From contig NZ_CP051131.1 of the NCBI RefSeq assembly GCF_013378075.1, forward strand, positions 3,484,501 to 3,548,500: 64,000 nucleotides of DNA. The letters are read 5' to 3'. Position 1 is the stretch's first letter; the number at the start of each line of letters is the position of its first letter. The notes under the pieces were generated by a model. It was not told the origin of the DNA. It did not search any database and saw only the letters and a list, made by a program, of their open reading frames with translations. Position numbers and translations under genes: made by a program. Shown piece after piece: positions 1 to 8,145 of the stretch. The DNA is from Parasphingopyxis algicola (GTDB lineage: Bacteria > Pseudomonadota > Alphaproteobacteria > Sphingomonadales > Sphingomonadaceae).

Positions 1-157
1 CGCCTATGTCAACTTCATGATGGACGATGAAGGAGCGGACCGTGTGCGCGCCGCCTATGGGCCCAATTACGACCGGCTCGTCGCGGTGAAGCGCCAATAC
101 GATCCCGCCAACCTGTTTCGCGTCAACCAGAATATCAATCCGGAGGAAAAGCAATGA
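1..157 (+). CDS. FAD-linked oxidase, C-terminal BBE domain (partial)
   Basis: Only the last 51 codons are inside the window (frame starts at base 2, stop TGA at 155-157). The tail reads Y-D-x-x-N-L-F-R-x-N-Q-N-I, the hallmark of the berberine-bridge (BBE) C-terminal domain of PCMH-type flavoprotein oxidases, where it packs over the flavin and substrate pocket. The substrate cannot be told from the tail. The stop overlaps the start of the next small gene as ATGA, so the two are probably cotranslated. Confidence 0.8.
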   Translation, partial: AYVNFMMDDEGADRVRAAYGPNYDRLVAVKRQYDPANLFRVNQNINPEEKQ

Positions 158-354
158 ACACCATAGCAACACGCCGATATGCCGCGCGCGCGGCCGAAGC
201 CGATAAACGCCATGCGGCAGTCGGGAGGGACAGAAGCACGATCTCGATCATCCTGTCGCTGGTGCTCTCGGTAAGCCTGAGCGGAACGCTTATCTACGAA
301 GTGACCCGGGTTCCCGCCGATAGCGCCGAGACCCCCGTCGACCGGCTTGTCTGA
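154..354 (+). CDS. Small single-pass membrane protein, unknown function
   Basis: A 66-residue protein whose ATG overlaps the oxidase stop (ATGA), preceded by GGAGGAAAAG as a good ribosome binding site. The N-terminal half is Arg/Ala-rich and cytoplasmic in character; residues about 30-50 (Ile/Leu/Val/Ser-rich) form one membrane segment, and a short acidic tail follows. It is followed closely by a strong intrinsic terminator, which supports its being the last gene of the oxidase transcript. No family was recognised; the overlap, ribosome site and terminator are the main support. Confidence 0.55.
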   Translation: MNTIATRRYAARAAEADKRHAAVGRDRSTISIILSLVLSVSLSGTLIYEVTRVPADSAETPVDRLV

Positions 355-375
355 GCTCCATCAACCGCTCTCGCT

Positions 376-411
376 CCCTTTCCTCTAATGAGGAAGGGGG
401 GCTTTTTCTTT
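376..411 (+). terminator. Rho-independent terminator
   Basis: A 10-bp stem (376-385 with 390-399, one G-U pair), a TAAT tetraloop, then GGC and a T-rich run (TTTTTCTTT). It lies 22 bases after the stop of the small membrane gene. The ATG at 388 lies in the loop and stem, which argues against that codon being the start of the next gene. Confidence 0.85.
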
Positions 412-534
412 GCGGGTCACGAGGACCGGCGTGCTGCCATGGTGTCGGTGAAACAAATATCCGTTTCGGACCTACTCCTTGCGGACATTCCCAATGCTAA
501 GTTAGATTTCGTCCCTAAAAAAGGGGAGGGCCAA

Positions 535-1881
535 ATGTCTGGAAAACCGGATTTCATTCAGAGAGGCGAAGTAGCGCGTCTTTTTCCGATACTATCCGAA
601 CGAAGCAAGGAAGCACGGGCGCTGTCCCCTTTTCTTGCAACTCTCACGGTCGTTCGCGACTATGCAGCGGCAGTGCTTGGGAGCATTGGCGTTCGCATCG
701 GACCACGGGCACAAATCAAATGCTATACCGAAGTCGAGTTTCGGCGCGATAGGCTGCAAGAAAACCTTGGTCGGCCAGATGGACTGATCGTGGTCGACAC
801 CGGGCGCAGTCGCTGGACAGCGCTTGTCGAAGCCAAGGTGGGGACTAACGAGTTAGCGGCCGAGCAACTCGAACGCTATCTGACACTTGCGCGCGAAAAC
901 GGAATAGATGCGGTAGTGACCGTTTCCAACCAGTTCTCCGCAATCCCGCATCACCACCCAGTTCCTGTATCGGGACAGAAAACGCGGACGGTAGATCTGT
1001 TTCATTTTTCTTGGATGCATCTTCTGACCGAAGCCGAGCTGCTACTGATGAATGCTGACGTCGAAGATGATGAGCAAGGGTTCCTGCTCAATGAGTTCAA
1101 GCGCTTCATTGCGCATGAAAGCACCGGGGTACGGGGTTTCGATCAGATGCCGAGCGGTTGGCGCAGGCTGGTTCAAACGGCAAAGGGTGACGGGCACCTT
1201 GACCGGAAAGCGGCGTCCGAAGTTGCCGAGGCTTGGCAACAGGAATGCCGGGATTTGGCCCTGATACTAAGCCGCCAGTTGGGAAGCAGCGTATCGCAGA
1301 ATCTGAGCCGCAAGCATATGGCGGACCCGCAATTGCGGTTGCGTGACGATCTGGCCGAACTGAAGGAACGATACGCACTCGGTGTTTCGCTGAACGTGCC
1401 CGATACGCCCTCAAGCCTCGATATCTCCGTCAATCTGTCGCGCAGCACCATTGTACTTTCCACTTGGCTACGTGCGCCGGGTGATCGAAAGACAAACAAG
1501 GCGCGGCTGAACTGGCTATTGCGTCAACTTTCCGACAAGACGCAGAACCATATTCATATTCGCGCCCATTGGCCGGGACGATCCCTGCCGACCGAAGCAA
1601 AGCTTTCCAAACTTCTGGAGGATCAGACTTGGTTGTTTGACGGCAAGGATGGGATGCAGGTCGTTTCTTTTGACATTTACCAATGCATCGATCTCGGTGG
1701 GCGATTTGCGCAGCCGCGCACGTTTGTCAGCGAACTCGAAAAAGCCGTGCCCCAATTCTACAAGATGGTAATCGAGAATTTGACAGAGTGGCAGCCGCAG
1801 CCGCCAAAGTTGAGCGACGACAGGGCAAATCCGGAGGCAGTTACGCCGGATCGGTTGACCGAAGGGGATGATGAAAGTTAG
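535..1881 (+). CDS. PD-(D/E)XK nuclease-like protein, orphan
   Basis: A 448-residue protein from the ATG at 535, which has a strong ribosome site (GGGGAGGG, 4-5 bases upstream); the longer reading frame to 388 would begin inside a terminator hairpin. Residues 81-101 carry a P-D-G-(x)n-V-E-A-K arrangement (D82, E99, K101) followed by Q111 and E113 on a predicted helix, which matches the PD-(D/E)XK nuclease fold. The rest (about 200-448) shows no recognised domain. Codon choice is visibly AT-richer than the neighbours, and the gene sits between a terminator and repeats, suggesting acquisition by transfer. There is no partner methylase or helicase next to it, so a restriction or defence role is only possible, not shown. 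Confidence 0.75.
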   Translation: MSGKPDFIQRGEVARLFPILSERSKEARALSPFLATLTVVRDYAAAVLGSIGVRIGPRAQIKCYTEVEFRRDRLQENLGRPDGLIVVDTGRSRWTALVEAKVGTNELAAEQLERYLTLARENGIDAVVTVSNQFSAIPHHHPVPVSGQKTRTVDLFHFSWMHLLTEAELLLMNADVEDDEQGFLLNEFKRFIAHESTGVRGFDQMPSGWRRLVQTAKGDGHLDRKAASEVAEAWQQECRDLALILSRQLGSSVSQNLSRKHMADPQLRLRDDLAELKERYALGVSLNVPDTPSSLDISVNLSRSTIVLSTWLRAPGDRKTNKARLNWLLRQLSDKTQNHIHIRAHWPGRSLPTEAKLSKLLEDQTWLFDGKDGMQVVSFDIYQCIDLGGRFAQPRTFVSELEKAVPQFYKMVIENLTEWQPQPPKLSDDRANPEAVTPDRLTEGDDES

Positions 1882-2002
1882 CTCAAGAATAGCTTTCCTC
1901 CATCGAACCCCGCTTTTCCTGTCCTACGCCCTGTCTTGCATGCTACTATAACGCCAGCGGCCCGGCCGCCGGCTCTTTGACCCCGTCGATCCCCAGACCA
2001 GT

Positions 2003-2102
2003 GCGTCCTATTGGACACGGTTGCGCGCTCGCCTGTGGCGAATAGGACGCAGGGTTTGCCCGGCGCGTGTCAACCGGATGGGACCTTAAGCCGGCCCTGC
2101 GT
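2003..2102. repeat. Compound intergenic palindrome
   Basis: Two chained inverted repeats in the gap after the PD-(D/E)XK-like gene: GCGTCCTATT at 2003-2012 with AATAGGACGC at 2041-2050, then ACGCAGGG at 2047-2054 with CCCTGCGT at 2095-2102, the two sharing bases. No coding sequence is believable here. It looks like a mobile-type palindromic repeat or its remains. Confidence 0.5.
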
Positions 2103-2147
2103 GTAGAGTATGTCAACTTATTCAGCAAAACCGCGCTTTTCCTGAGC

Positions 2148-2290
2148 CGTCATTGCGAGGAACCCTTCGGCTGGTTGGCAAAGCCAGCCGCTCAGGATGA
2201 ACTGGGCGACGCGGCAATCCAGAGCTTCAAGCGCTGTCGCTAGCTGTTCTGGATTGCTTCGCCCTGCACAAGACCGGGCTCGCAATGACG
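2148..2290. repeat. Palindromic intergenic repeat, family 1 copy A
   Basis: Starts CGTCATTGCGAGG and ends with its inverse CTCGCAATGACG, with inner arms GCGACGCGGCAATCCAG and CTGGATTGCTTCG. A second copy is at 62329-62423. This copy is about 48 bases longer because extra sequence, including a small CTGGTTGGCAAAGCCAG hairpin, sits in its left half. With the preceding compound palindrome it fills most of the 437-base gap 1882-2318; nothing else is seen there. Confidence 0.85.
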
Positions 2291-2318
2291 GTATGCGTTA
2301 CGGAAAGCTGCCGCCCGC

Positions 2319-3692
2319 CTAGAAACTCTCTTCCTCGTAGACGCGCGTTACATCGCCGTTCCATGCGCCATGATAGCGTTCGAGCAGGCTTTCGGCCGGC
2401 GTCTTGCCGCTCGCGACGATCTCGCGGAGCGGGTCGAGGAAGCCGCTTTCATTGTCGCCGCTGCCGTTGAGGCGCGCGCGGGCGCTAAGCCCGGCGGTGG
2501 CGATGTCGAGGATTTCGGGCGCGATGTCGCCGAGCGTCCGGCCGCCCGGCACCGGCGCCTTGAGGCCGAGCTTCGGCACGCTGTCGCGCAGCGCCTCGCG
2601 CTCCTCGAGCGACCAGGGTTTGACGATGTCCCAGGCCGCGTCGAGCGCCGCCTGATCGTAGAGCAGCCCGACCCAGAGCGCGGGCAGCGCGCAGATCCGG
2701 TTCCACGGGCCGCCGTCCGCGCCGCGCATCTCGAGAAAGCTTTTGAGGCGGACCTCGGGGAAGATCGTCGAGAGATGGTCGTTCCAGTCGTCCAGCGTCG
2801 GTTTTTCGCCGGGCAGGATCGGCAGATCGCCGTTCAGGAAGTCGCGGAAACTCAGGCCCGAGGCGTCGAGATAGTCCCCGTCGCGATAGGCGAAATACAT
2901 CGGCACATCGAGCGCGAAATCGGCATAGCGTTCATAGCCGAACCCGTCCTCGAACACGAAGGGCAGCATGCCCGTGCGATCCGGATCGGTGTCGGACCAG
3001 ATATGGCTGCGGAACGAAAGGAAGCCGTTGGGCTTGCCCTCGGTAAAGGGCGAATTGGCGAACAGCGCGGTGGCGAGCGGCTGAAGCGCGAGGCCGACGC
3101 GGAATTTGCGCGCCATGTCCGCCTCGCTCGCATAGTCGAGATTGGTCTGGATCGTGCAGGTCCGGAGCATCATGTCGAGGCCGAGATCGCCCTTTTTCGG
3201 CATGTAATCCAGCATGATCTTGTAGCGGCCCTTGGGCATGATCGGCAGCTCGTCGCGCCGCTTGTCGGGCCACATGCCGAGGCCGAGAAAACCCTTGCCG
3301 GTCTTCGCGCCGATCGCCTTGACCTGTTCGAGATGGCGGCCGGTTTCGGCGCAGGTCTCGTGCAGATTGTCGAGCGCGGCGCCGGAAAGCTCCAATTGCC
3401 CGGCGGGTTCGAGGCTGACCGTCCCGTCCGCGCCCTTCATCGCGATGACCTTGCCATTCTCCTCGATCGGCTCCCAGCCGAACTCGGTCAGCGCGAGCAG
3501 CAGGTCCCGAATGCCGCCGGGCTCTTCATAGGAGGGCGCGTGCAGATCGTTGCGGCAATAGACGAATTTCTCGTGTTCGGTGCCGATCAGCCATTGATCG
3601 GCGGGTTTTTCGCCGTCGGCAAAGACCTCGAGCAACTGCCGGCGATTCTCGATGATCGGCGCGTTGCTTTTTGAAACTGTCTTTGTGCTCAT
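2319..3692 (-). CDS. gshA: Glutamate-cysteine ligase
   Basis: A 457-residue enzyme of the GCS2/plant-type glutamate-cysteine ligase family, which joins glutamate and cysteine with ATP in the first step of glutathione synthesis in the cytoplasm. Signs are the early G-T-E-H-E-K-F motif (about residues 37-43), the S-L-E-P-A-G-Q-L-E-L-S-G segment (about 94-105) and overall length normal for alphaproteobacteria. The ATG at 3692 has AAGGGCG upstream. It follows rsmE on the same strand after about 107 bases and is probably transcribed with it. The second enzyme of the pathway (gshB) is not in the window. Confidence 0.93.
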   Translation of the reverse strand: MSTKTVSKSNAPIIENRRQLLEVFADGEKPADQWLIGTEHEKFVYCRNDLHAPSYEEPGGIRDLLLALTEFGWEPIEENGKVIAMKGADGTVSLEPAGQLELSGAALDNLHETCAETGRHLEQVKAIGAKTGKGFLGLGMWPDKRRDELPIMPKGRYKIMLDYMPKKGDLGLDMMLRTCTIQTNLDYASEADMARKFRVGLALQPLATALFANSPFTEGKPNGFLSFRSHIWSDTDPDRTGMLPFVFEDGFGYERYADFALDVPMYFAYRDGDYLDASGLSFRDFLNGDLPILPGEKPTLDDWNDHLSTIFPEVRLKSFLEMRGADGGPWNRICALPALWVGLLYDQAALDAAWDIVKPWSLEEREALRDSVPKLGLKAPVPGGRTLGDIAPEILDIATAGLSARARLNGSGDNESGFLDPLREIVASGKTPAESLLERYHGAWNGDVTRVYEEESF

Positions 3693-3799
3693 GAATCGCC
3701 CTTAGCGGCCTTGGCGGCTTCGCGCCAGTGCAGCAAGGCTTGGGCGGGTGCAAGAAATCGCTGCCCGGTCGGTACGTCGCCCGCCGCCCGGCGGAGCGG

Positions 3800-4546
3800 T
3801 TAATTCCAGTCGCCGCGTCCGGCCATCCAGAGGCTGATGGCCGCCGCCGCGGCGGTATCGGCGCGCAGGATGCGGGGCCCCAGCGATACCGGCACCGCCT
3901 GGGGCAGGGCGCGGATCGCCTCATCCTCCCGTTCGGTAAACCCGCCCTCGGGGCCGATCAGGATCGCCGCGGGCCCGTCATGCGCTACAAGCGCCTCGCC
4001 GAAGGATCCGCCGCCGCGCTCGGCGGCGTAGAACAGCGTTCGCTTCTCGGGCCAATCGGCAAGCAGCGCGTCCAGCGAAACCATCTCCGCGAGCTCGGGA
4101 AGCGCCGTGCGCTCGCATTGTTCGGCGGCTTCGATCAGGTGCGATTTCAGCCGGGCGGGTTTCAGCTTGTCGACGATCGTGCGCTGCGTGCGGACGGGAA
4201 GCAGCCGCGCCACGCCCAACTCGCAGGCCTTTTCGACGAGCCAGTCGATCCGGCCCTTCTTGATCGGCGCGAAACACAGCCAGAGATCGGGCACGTCCTC
4301 GCGATCCCGCAATTTGCCTTCGACCCGCAGCACAGCGTCGCGCTTGCCGATATGCGCCAGTTCGGCCAGCCATTCGCCGGTCCGGTCGTCGAAGAGCTTG
4401 ATCTGGGCGCCCGCCTTGAGCCGCAATACCCGAACGAGATAATTGGCCTGCGCCGCATCGATGACGATCTCGCCGTCTTCCTCGAGCGTCGCGTCGATGA
4501 AGAGCCGGGGCAGGCTGTCGGGTGGCCAGGCGGGGGTGGCGGGCAT
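3800..4546 (-). CDS. rsmE: 16S rRNA m3U1498 methyltransferase
   Basis: A 248-residue SPOUT-class methyltransferase that methylates N3 of U1498 in 16S rRNA using SAM. The C-terminal trefoil-knot motifs are clear: I-L-I-G-P-E-G-G-F-T followed by S-L-G-P-R-I-L-R-A-D-T-A. The N-terminal PUA-like part carries the R-V-L-R-L-K-x-G segment. In the last motif RsmE usually has E-T-A, here D-T-A. It is divergent from ubiA across 66 bases and upstream of gshA, an arrangement common in this bacterial group. Confidence 0.93.
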   Translation of the reverse strand: MPATPAWPPDSLPRLFIDATLEEDGEIVIDAAQANYLVRVLRLKAGAQIKLFDDRTGEWLAELAHIGKRDAVLRVEGKLRDREDVPDLWLCFAPIKKGRIDWLVEKACELGVARLLPVRTQRTIVDKLKPARLKSHLIEAAEQCERTALPELAEMVSLDALLADWPEKRTLFYAAERGGGSFGEALVAHDGPAAILIGPEGGFTEREDEAIRALPQAVPVSLGPRILRADTAAAAAISLWMAGRGDWN

Positions 4547-4612
4547 GCGATGCTCTTAAACCCACCGCGCCAAGCTTGTCCAAACCTTGCTTGAGCGGAT
4601 AGGGCCGTTGCC

Positions 4613-5524
4613 ATGGAAGCGGATTCGTCAGTCCCCGATACCGAACGCCATTGGCTGATCGCCGCGCTGCCGCGCGCGGCCCGGCCGTTCGGGCTGCTCG
4701 CCCGGTTCGACCGGCCGATCGGCTGGTGGCTGCTGTTCTGGCCGTGCGCGTGGAGCGTGGCATTGGCGGGCGGCGCGGTCGGGCGCTGGGACCTGCTCCT
4801 CTGGCTGTTGCTCGGTGCGATCTCCATGCGCGGGGCGGGCTGCGTCTATAACGATATCGTCGATCGCGATCTGGATCGAAAAGTGGAGCGGACGCGTTCC
4901 CGTCCGCTGGCGAGCGGGCGGGTGTCGCTGCGCGCGGCCTGGGTCTGGCTGGCGCTGCTCTGCCTGATCGGTCTCATCGTATTGCTGCAGTTGCGCTGGG
5001 AGGCGCAGCTGGTGGCGCTGGGCAGTCTGCTACTGGTGGCCGCTTATCCGTTCATGAAACGGATTACCTGGTGGCCGCAGGCCTGGCTCGGACTGGTTTT
5101 CAGCTGGGGCGCGCTGGTCGGCTGGGTGGCGATAACGGGCGAACCCTCGCCCCCCATGGCCTGGCTCTATGCCGGCGCGGTCTTCTGGGTGATCGGCTAT
5201 GACACCATCTATGCGCTGCAGGATATCGAGGACGATGCGCTGGCCGGTGTGAAGAGCACCGCGCGGCGGCTCGGCCGGCACGCGCGGTCCGGTGTCGCGC
5301 TATTCTATGGGCTCGCGCTCGCCTGCTGGTGCCTCGCCGTCTGGCAGATCCGGCCGCAATGGCTGGGGCTCGCGGCTCTCCTGCCGGCTGCCTTGCACCT
5401 TGCCTGGCAGGTCGCGACGCTGCGGCCGGACGACGGCGACGAGGCGCTCGCCAAGTTCCGCTCGAACCGCGAGGCGGGATTGCTGGTCGCACTCGCCTGT
5501 CTCGTCGTGGGAGCGACCGCCTGA
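4613..5524 (+). CDS. ubiA: 4-hydroxybenzoate polyprenyltransferase
   Basis: A 303-residue integral membrane prenyltransferase with about eight or nine hydrophobic segments that attaches the polyprenyl tail to 4-hydroxybenzoate in ubiquinone synthesis. The first Asp-rich motif is N80-D-I-V-D84-R-D-L-D88 and the second is D-I-E-D-D near residue 205, both binding Mg-diphosphate. Start is the ATG at 4613. It is divergent from rsmE and lies 44 bases before pmbA. Confidence 0.93.
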   Translation: MEADSSVPDTERHWLIAALPRAARPFGLLARFDRPIGWWLLFWPCAWSVALAGGAVGRWDLLLWLLLGAISMRGAGCVYNDIVDRDLDRKVERTRSRPLASGRVSLRAAWVWLALLCLIGLIVLLQLRWEAQLVALGSLLLVAAYPFMKRITWWPQAWLGLVFSWGALVGWVAITGEPSPPMAWLYAGAVFWVIGYDTIYALQDIEDDALAGVKSTARRLGRHARSGVALFYGLALACWCLAVWQIRPQWLGLAALLPAALHLAWQVATLRPDDGDEALAKFRSNREAGLLVALACLVVGATA

Positions 5525-5568
5525 GCCGCGAGGGTGACAAGGCTGCGTCGCCTCCCTAAATCGCCTCC

Positions 5569-6915
5569 ATGCTAACCGTCACCGAAGCGCAGGCGCGCGT
5601 CTCCGATCTAGTCGCATCCGCAAAGAAGGCCGGCGCCGATGCCGCCGATGTCCTGTACTCCGGAGGCGTGTCCACCGAAGTGCAAGTGCGCCTCGGCGAA
5701 CTCGAGGACGTCCAGCGGTCCGAAGGCGAAGAAATCGGCTTGCGGTTTTTCGTCGGCCGGCGCTCGGCGAGCGTGTCGTCCTCGGACCTGTCGGACGCGG
5801 CGCTCGCGACCCTGGTCGAACGCGCGGCGGCCATGGCGCGCGAGGCACCCGAAGATGCTTATGCCGGGCTTGCGCCGGAAGATCGGCTGTTCACCGGCGA
5901 ACTGCCCGGTCTCGATATCGACGACGGCCAGGATGCCGCTCCCGAAATTATGCGCAGCCATGCGCTGGAGGCGGAAGATGCGGCGCGGGCGATCGATGGC
6001 GTGACCAACAGCGAGGGCGGCGGCGCATCGGCGGGTCGCTCGATCATGGCGCTGGCAACAAGCCACGGTTTTTGCGGCGGCTATCAGGCGTCGAGCTATG
6101 GCTGCTCGGCCAGTGTGATTGCCGGTGAAGGCGGCGCGATGCAGCGCGACTATGCCTATCGCACGGCGCGCCATTTCGAGGATCTCGACAGTCCGGCCAG
6201 CATCGGCCGTCGCGCGGGCGAACGGACCGTCGCCCGGCTCGATCCGGCCAAGCTTGCGAGCGGCGCCATGCCGGTGGTATTCGATCCGCGGGTTTCGGGC
6301 GGACTGCTTGGCCATCTGATCGGCGCGATCACTGGCTCGGCGATCACGCGGGGCACGAGCTTTCTGCGCGACAGCCTGGAGGAACAGGTCTTTTCCAAGG
6401 GCGTGACAGTCCGCGACGATCCGCTCCGGCGGCGCGGTTTGCGGTCGCGGCCTTTCGATGGGGAGGGCCTGCCGGTCACCGACCGCGCGATCATCGACGA
6501 CGGTGTTCTCACAGGCTGGCTGCTCGACAGTGCGTCGGCGCGACAACTCGGCCTCGAACCGACCGGCCATGCGAAGCGCGGGATCGGCGGACCGCCGGGC
6601 GCGGGCGCGACCAACCTTCACCTCGAAGCCGGCACAGCGACGCGGGACGAACTGATCGGCGACATCGATCAGGGCGTCCTGGTCACCGAACTGATCGGCA
6701 TGGGCGTCAATCCGGTGACCGGCGACTATAGCCGCGGCGCATCCGGCTTCCTGATCGAGAATGGCGCGATTGGCGCTCCCGTCGCCGAAATCACGATCGC
6801 GGGCAATCTGAAAGACATGTATCGCGAACTGACGCCCGCAAACGATCTCGAATTCATTCGCGGCGTCAACGCGCCGAGCGTCCGGATCGAGGGCATGACG
6901 GTCGCCGGTGCCTGA
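5569..6915 (+). CDS. pmbA: Metalloprotease TldE/PmbA
   Basis: A 448-residue member of the TldD/PmbA (U62) family; this is the E-type partner, which lacks the HExxH zinc motif of TldD and works with it to degrade unfolded peptides and mature some peptide antibiotics. The C-terminal half shows the family pattern (..L-I-G-M-G-V-N-P-V-T-G-D-Y-S-R-G-A-S-G-F..). No tldD is in the window. Its last 8 bases overlap the GTG start of the next gene, so they are coupled. Confidence 0.92.
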   Translation: MLTVTEAQARVSDLVASAKKAGADAADVLYSGGVSTEVQVRLGELEDVQRSEGEEIGLRFFVGRRSASVSSSDLSDAALATLVERAAAMAREAPEDAYAGLAPEDRLFTGELPGLDIDDGQDAAPEIMRSHALEAEDAARAIDGVTNSEGGGASAGRSIMALATSHGFCGGYQASSYGCSASVIAGEGGAMQRDYAYRTARHFEDLDSPASIGRRAGERTVARLDPAKLASGAMPVVFDPRVSGGLLGHLIGAITGSAITRGTSFLRDSLEEQVFSKGVTVRDDPLRRRGLRSRPFDGEGLPVTDRAIIDDGVLTGWLLDSASARQLGLEPTGHAKRGIGGPPGAGATNLHLEAGTATRDELIGDIDQGVLVTELIGMGVNPVTGDYSRGASGFLIENGAIGAPVAEITIAGNLKDMYRELTPANDLEFIRGVNAPSVRIEGMTVAGA

Positions 6916-7687
6916 GGTTACGCTCGACGCGATCGCCGATATCGCCGCCGAGGCTGCCGAAAAAGCTTGCGAACGCTGGCAGGGCGAGCTGGAAATCTGG
7001 GAGAAATCGCCCGACCATCCGGTCTCCGATGTTGATCTGCTCGTCGATGATTTCCTGCGCGAGCGGCTGGCCCAACTCGATCCGGCGGCCGGCTATCTGT
7101 CCGAAGAAACGACCGATACCGCCGCCCGGCTCGGCAAATCGCGGGTCTGGGTGGTCGATCCGATAGACGGGACGCGCGATTTCATCCGTGAACGCACGGG
7201 CTGGTGCGTATCGGTCGCTCTGGTCGAGGATGGCCAGCCGATATTCGGGGTGCTGGAGGCGCCGGCCCGGAACGAACGCTGGATGGCGGCCGCGGGGCAG
7301 GGCGCCACACGCAACGGCTTGCCGCTCGGTGTCAGCGGCCGGACGGAACTGGCCGGCGCGCGGGTGCCGGCCCACAATATCCCCAAGACCGACAGTGATC
7401 TCGTGGCGGTGGGACAGCCCAATTCGATCGCGCTGAGGATCGCCATGGTCGCGGCGGGCGAGGCCGATCTCGTGGCGACTTTGCGCTGGGGCCATGAATG
7501 GGATGTCGGCGCCGCCGCGCTGATCGCCCGCGAGGCCGGCGCGACGGTGACCGATGCGCTCGGGGCTCCCCTGATCTTCAACACCCATGCGGCCGAGGCC
7601 TTCGGCGTGCTCATTGCGACACCGGAAATTCACGCCGCGGCCCTCGCGCGCCTTTGCGAGCGCGCCGAACAATTATCGATCCGATAG
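6908..7687 (+). CDS. Inositol-monophosphatase-family phosphatase (CysQ/HisN type)
   Basis: A 259-residue Mg-dependent phosphatase of the IMPase/FBPase fold. The metal-binding motif W-V-V-D-P-I-D-G-T-R-D is at about residues 78-88, the preceding Glu pair S-E-E near 61-63, and the second motif G-H-E-W-D-V-G-A-A-A near 196-205. The G-T-R-D-F variant (rather than G-T-x-N-F) favours CysQ-like 3'-phosphoadenosine phosphate phosphatases, but HisN-type or broad activity cannot be excluded. It uses a GTG start inside the end of pmbA. It ends 6 bases from the convergent CoA-binding gene. Confidence 0.85.
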   Translation: MPEVTLDAIADIAAEAAEKACERWQGELEIWEKSPDHPVSDVDLLVDDFLRERLAQLDPAAGYLSEETTDTAARLGKSRVWVVDPIDGTRDFIRERTGWCVSVALVEDGQPIFGVLEAPARNERWMAAAGQGATRNGLPLGVSGRTELAGARVPAHNIPKTDSDLVAVGQPNSIALRIAMVAAGEADLVATLRWGHEWDVGAAALIAREAGATVTDALGAPLIFNTHAAEAFGVLIATPEIHAAALARLCERAEQLSIR

Positions 7688-7693
7688 CCGGTC

Positions 7694-8110
7694 CTAAAGC
7701 CCTAGCCGCGGCATTTCCTGCGCCGGGCATTTGTCCATCACGACTTTGAGCCCGGCCGCTTCGGCCCGGCCCGCAGCGGCTTCATTGACGACGCCGATCT
7801 GCATCCAGACCGATTTCGCGCCGGCCGCGATCGCCTGATCGACCGCGTCGCCGGCCGCCTCGCTGTTGCGGAAGATATCGACCATGTCGATCGGCGTGCC
7901 GATGTCCGAAAGATCGCGCAGGACGGTTTCGCCATGGATCCGCTCGCCGGCAATTGTCGGATTGACGGGAAAGACGCGAAAGCCCTTGCCCTGCAGGAAC
8001 TTCATGACGCGATGGCTCGCGCGGTCGGGTTTGTTCGATGCGCCGATCATCGCGATCGTCTGGGTTTTGGCGAGCAGTGCGGTCAGTTCTTCGTCGCTGG
8101 TCAGCGGCAT
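7694..8110 (-). CDS. CoA-binding domain protein (YccU family)
   Basis: A 138-residue Rossmann-fold protein of the small CoA-binding family: I-A-M-I-G-A-S-N-K-P near residue 18 and the G-x-x-V-x-P-V-N-P pattern, with M-D-K-C-P near the C terminus. These proteins resemble the CoA-binding domain of succinyl-CoA synthetase; the physiological role is not established. The start at 8110 has AGGAGAT 6 bases upstream; longer upstream reading is antisense-like noise over the apbC end. It lies 35 bases after apbC on the same strand. Confidence 0.87.
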   Translation of the reverse strand: MPLTSDEELTALLAKTQTIAMIGASNKPDRASHRVMKFLQGKGFRVFPVNPTIAGERIHGETVLRDLSDIGTPIDMVDIFRNSEAAGDAVDQAIAAGAKSVWMQIGVVNEAAAGRAEAAGLKVVMDKCPAQEMPRLGL

Positions 8111-8145
8111 CGGCGATCTCCTTTGTCTGAAACGGGAAGCGGGCG

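Noticed and set aside
388-534. N-terminal extension of the PD-(D/E)XK-like gene to the ATG at 388
   Set aside because: The ATG lies in the loop and stem of an intrinsic terminator and has no ribosome site; the ATG at 535 has one.
1946-2128. 60-codon minus-strand frame in the gap before gshA
   Set aside because: It lies almost entirely on a compound palindrome and has no ribosome site.
2370-3674. Long open frame (434 codons) on the plus strand opposite gshA
   Set aside because: It is antisense to a clear enzyme gene, has no domain, and is the usual open shadow of GC-rich codons. The same applies to the long frames opposite ileS, ribF/dipeptidase, PBP1A and rne.
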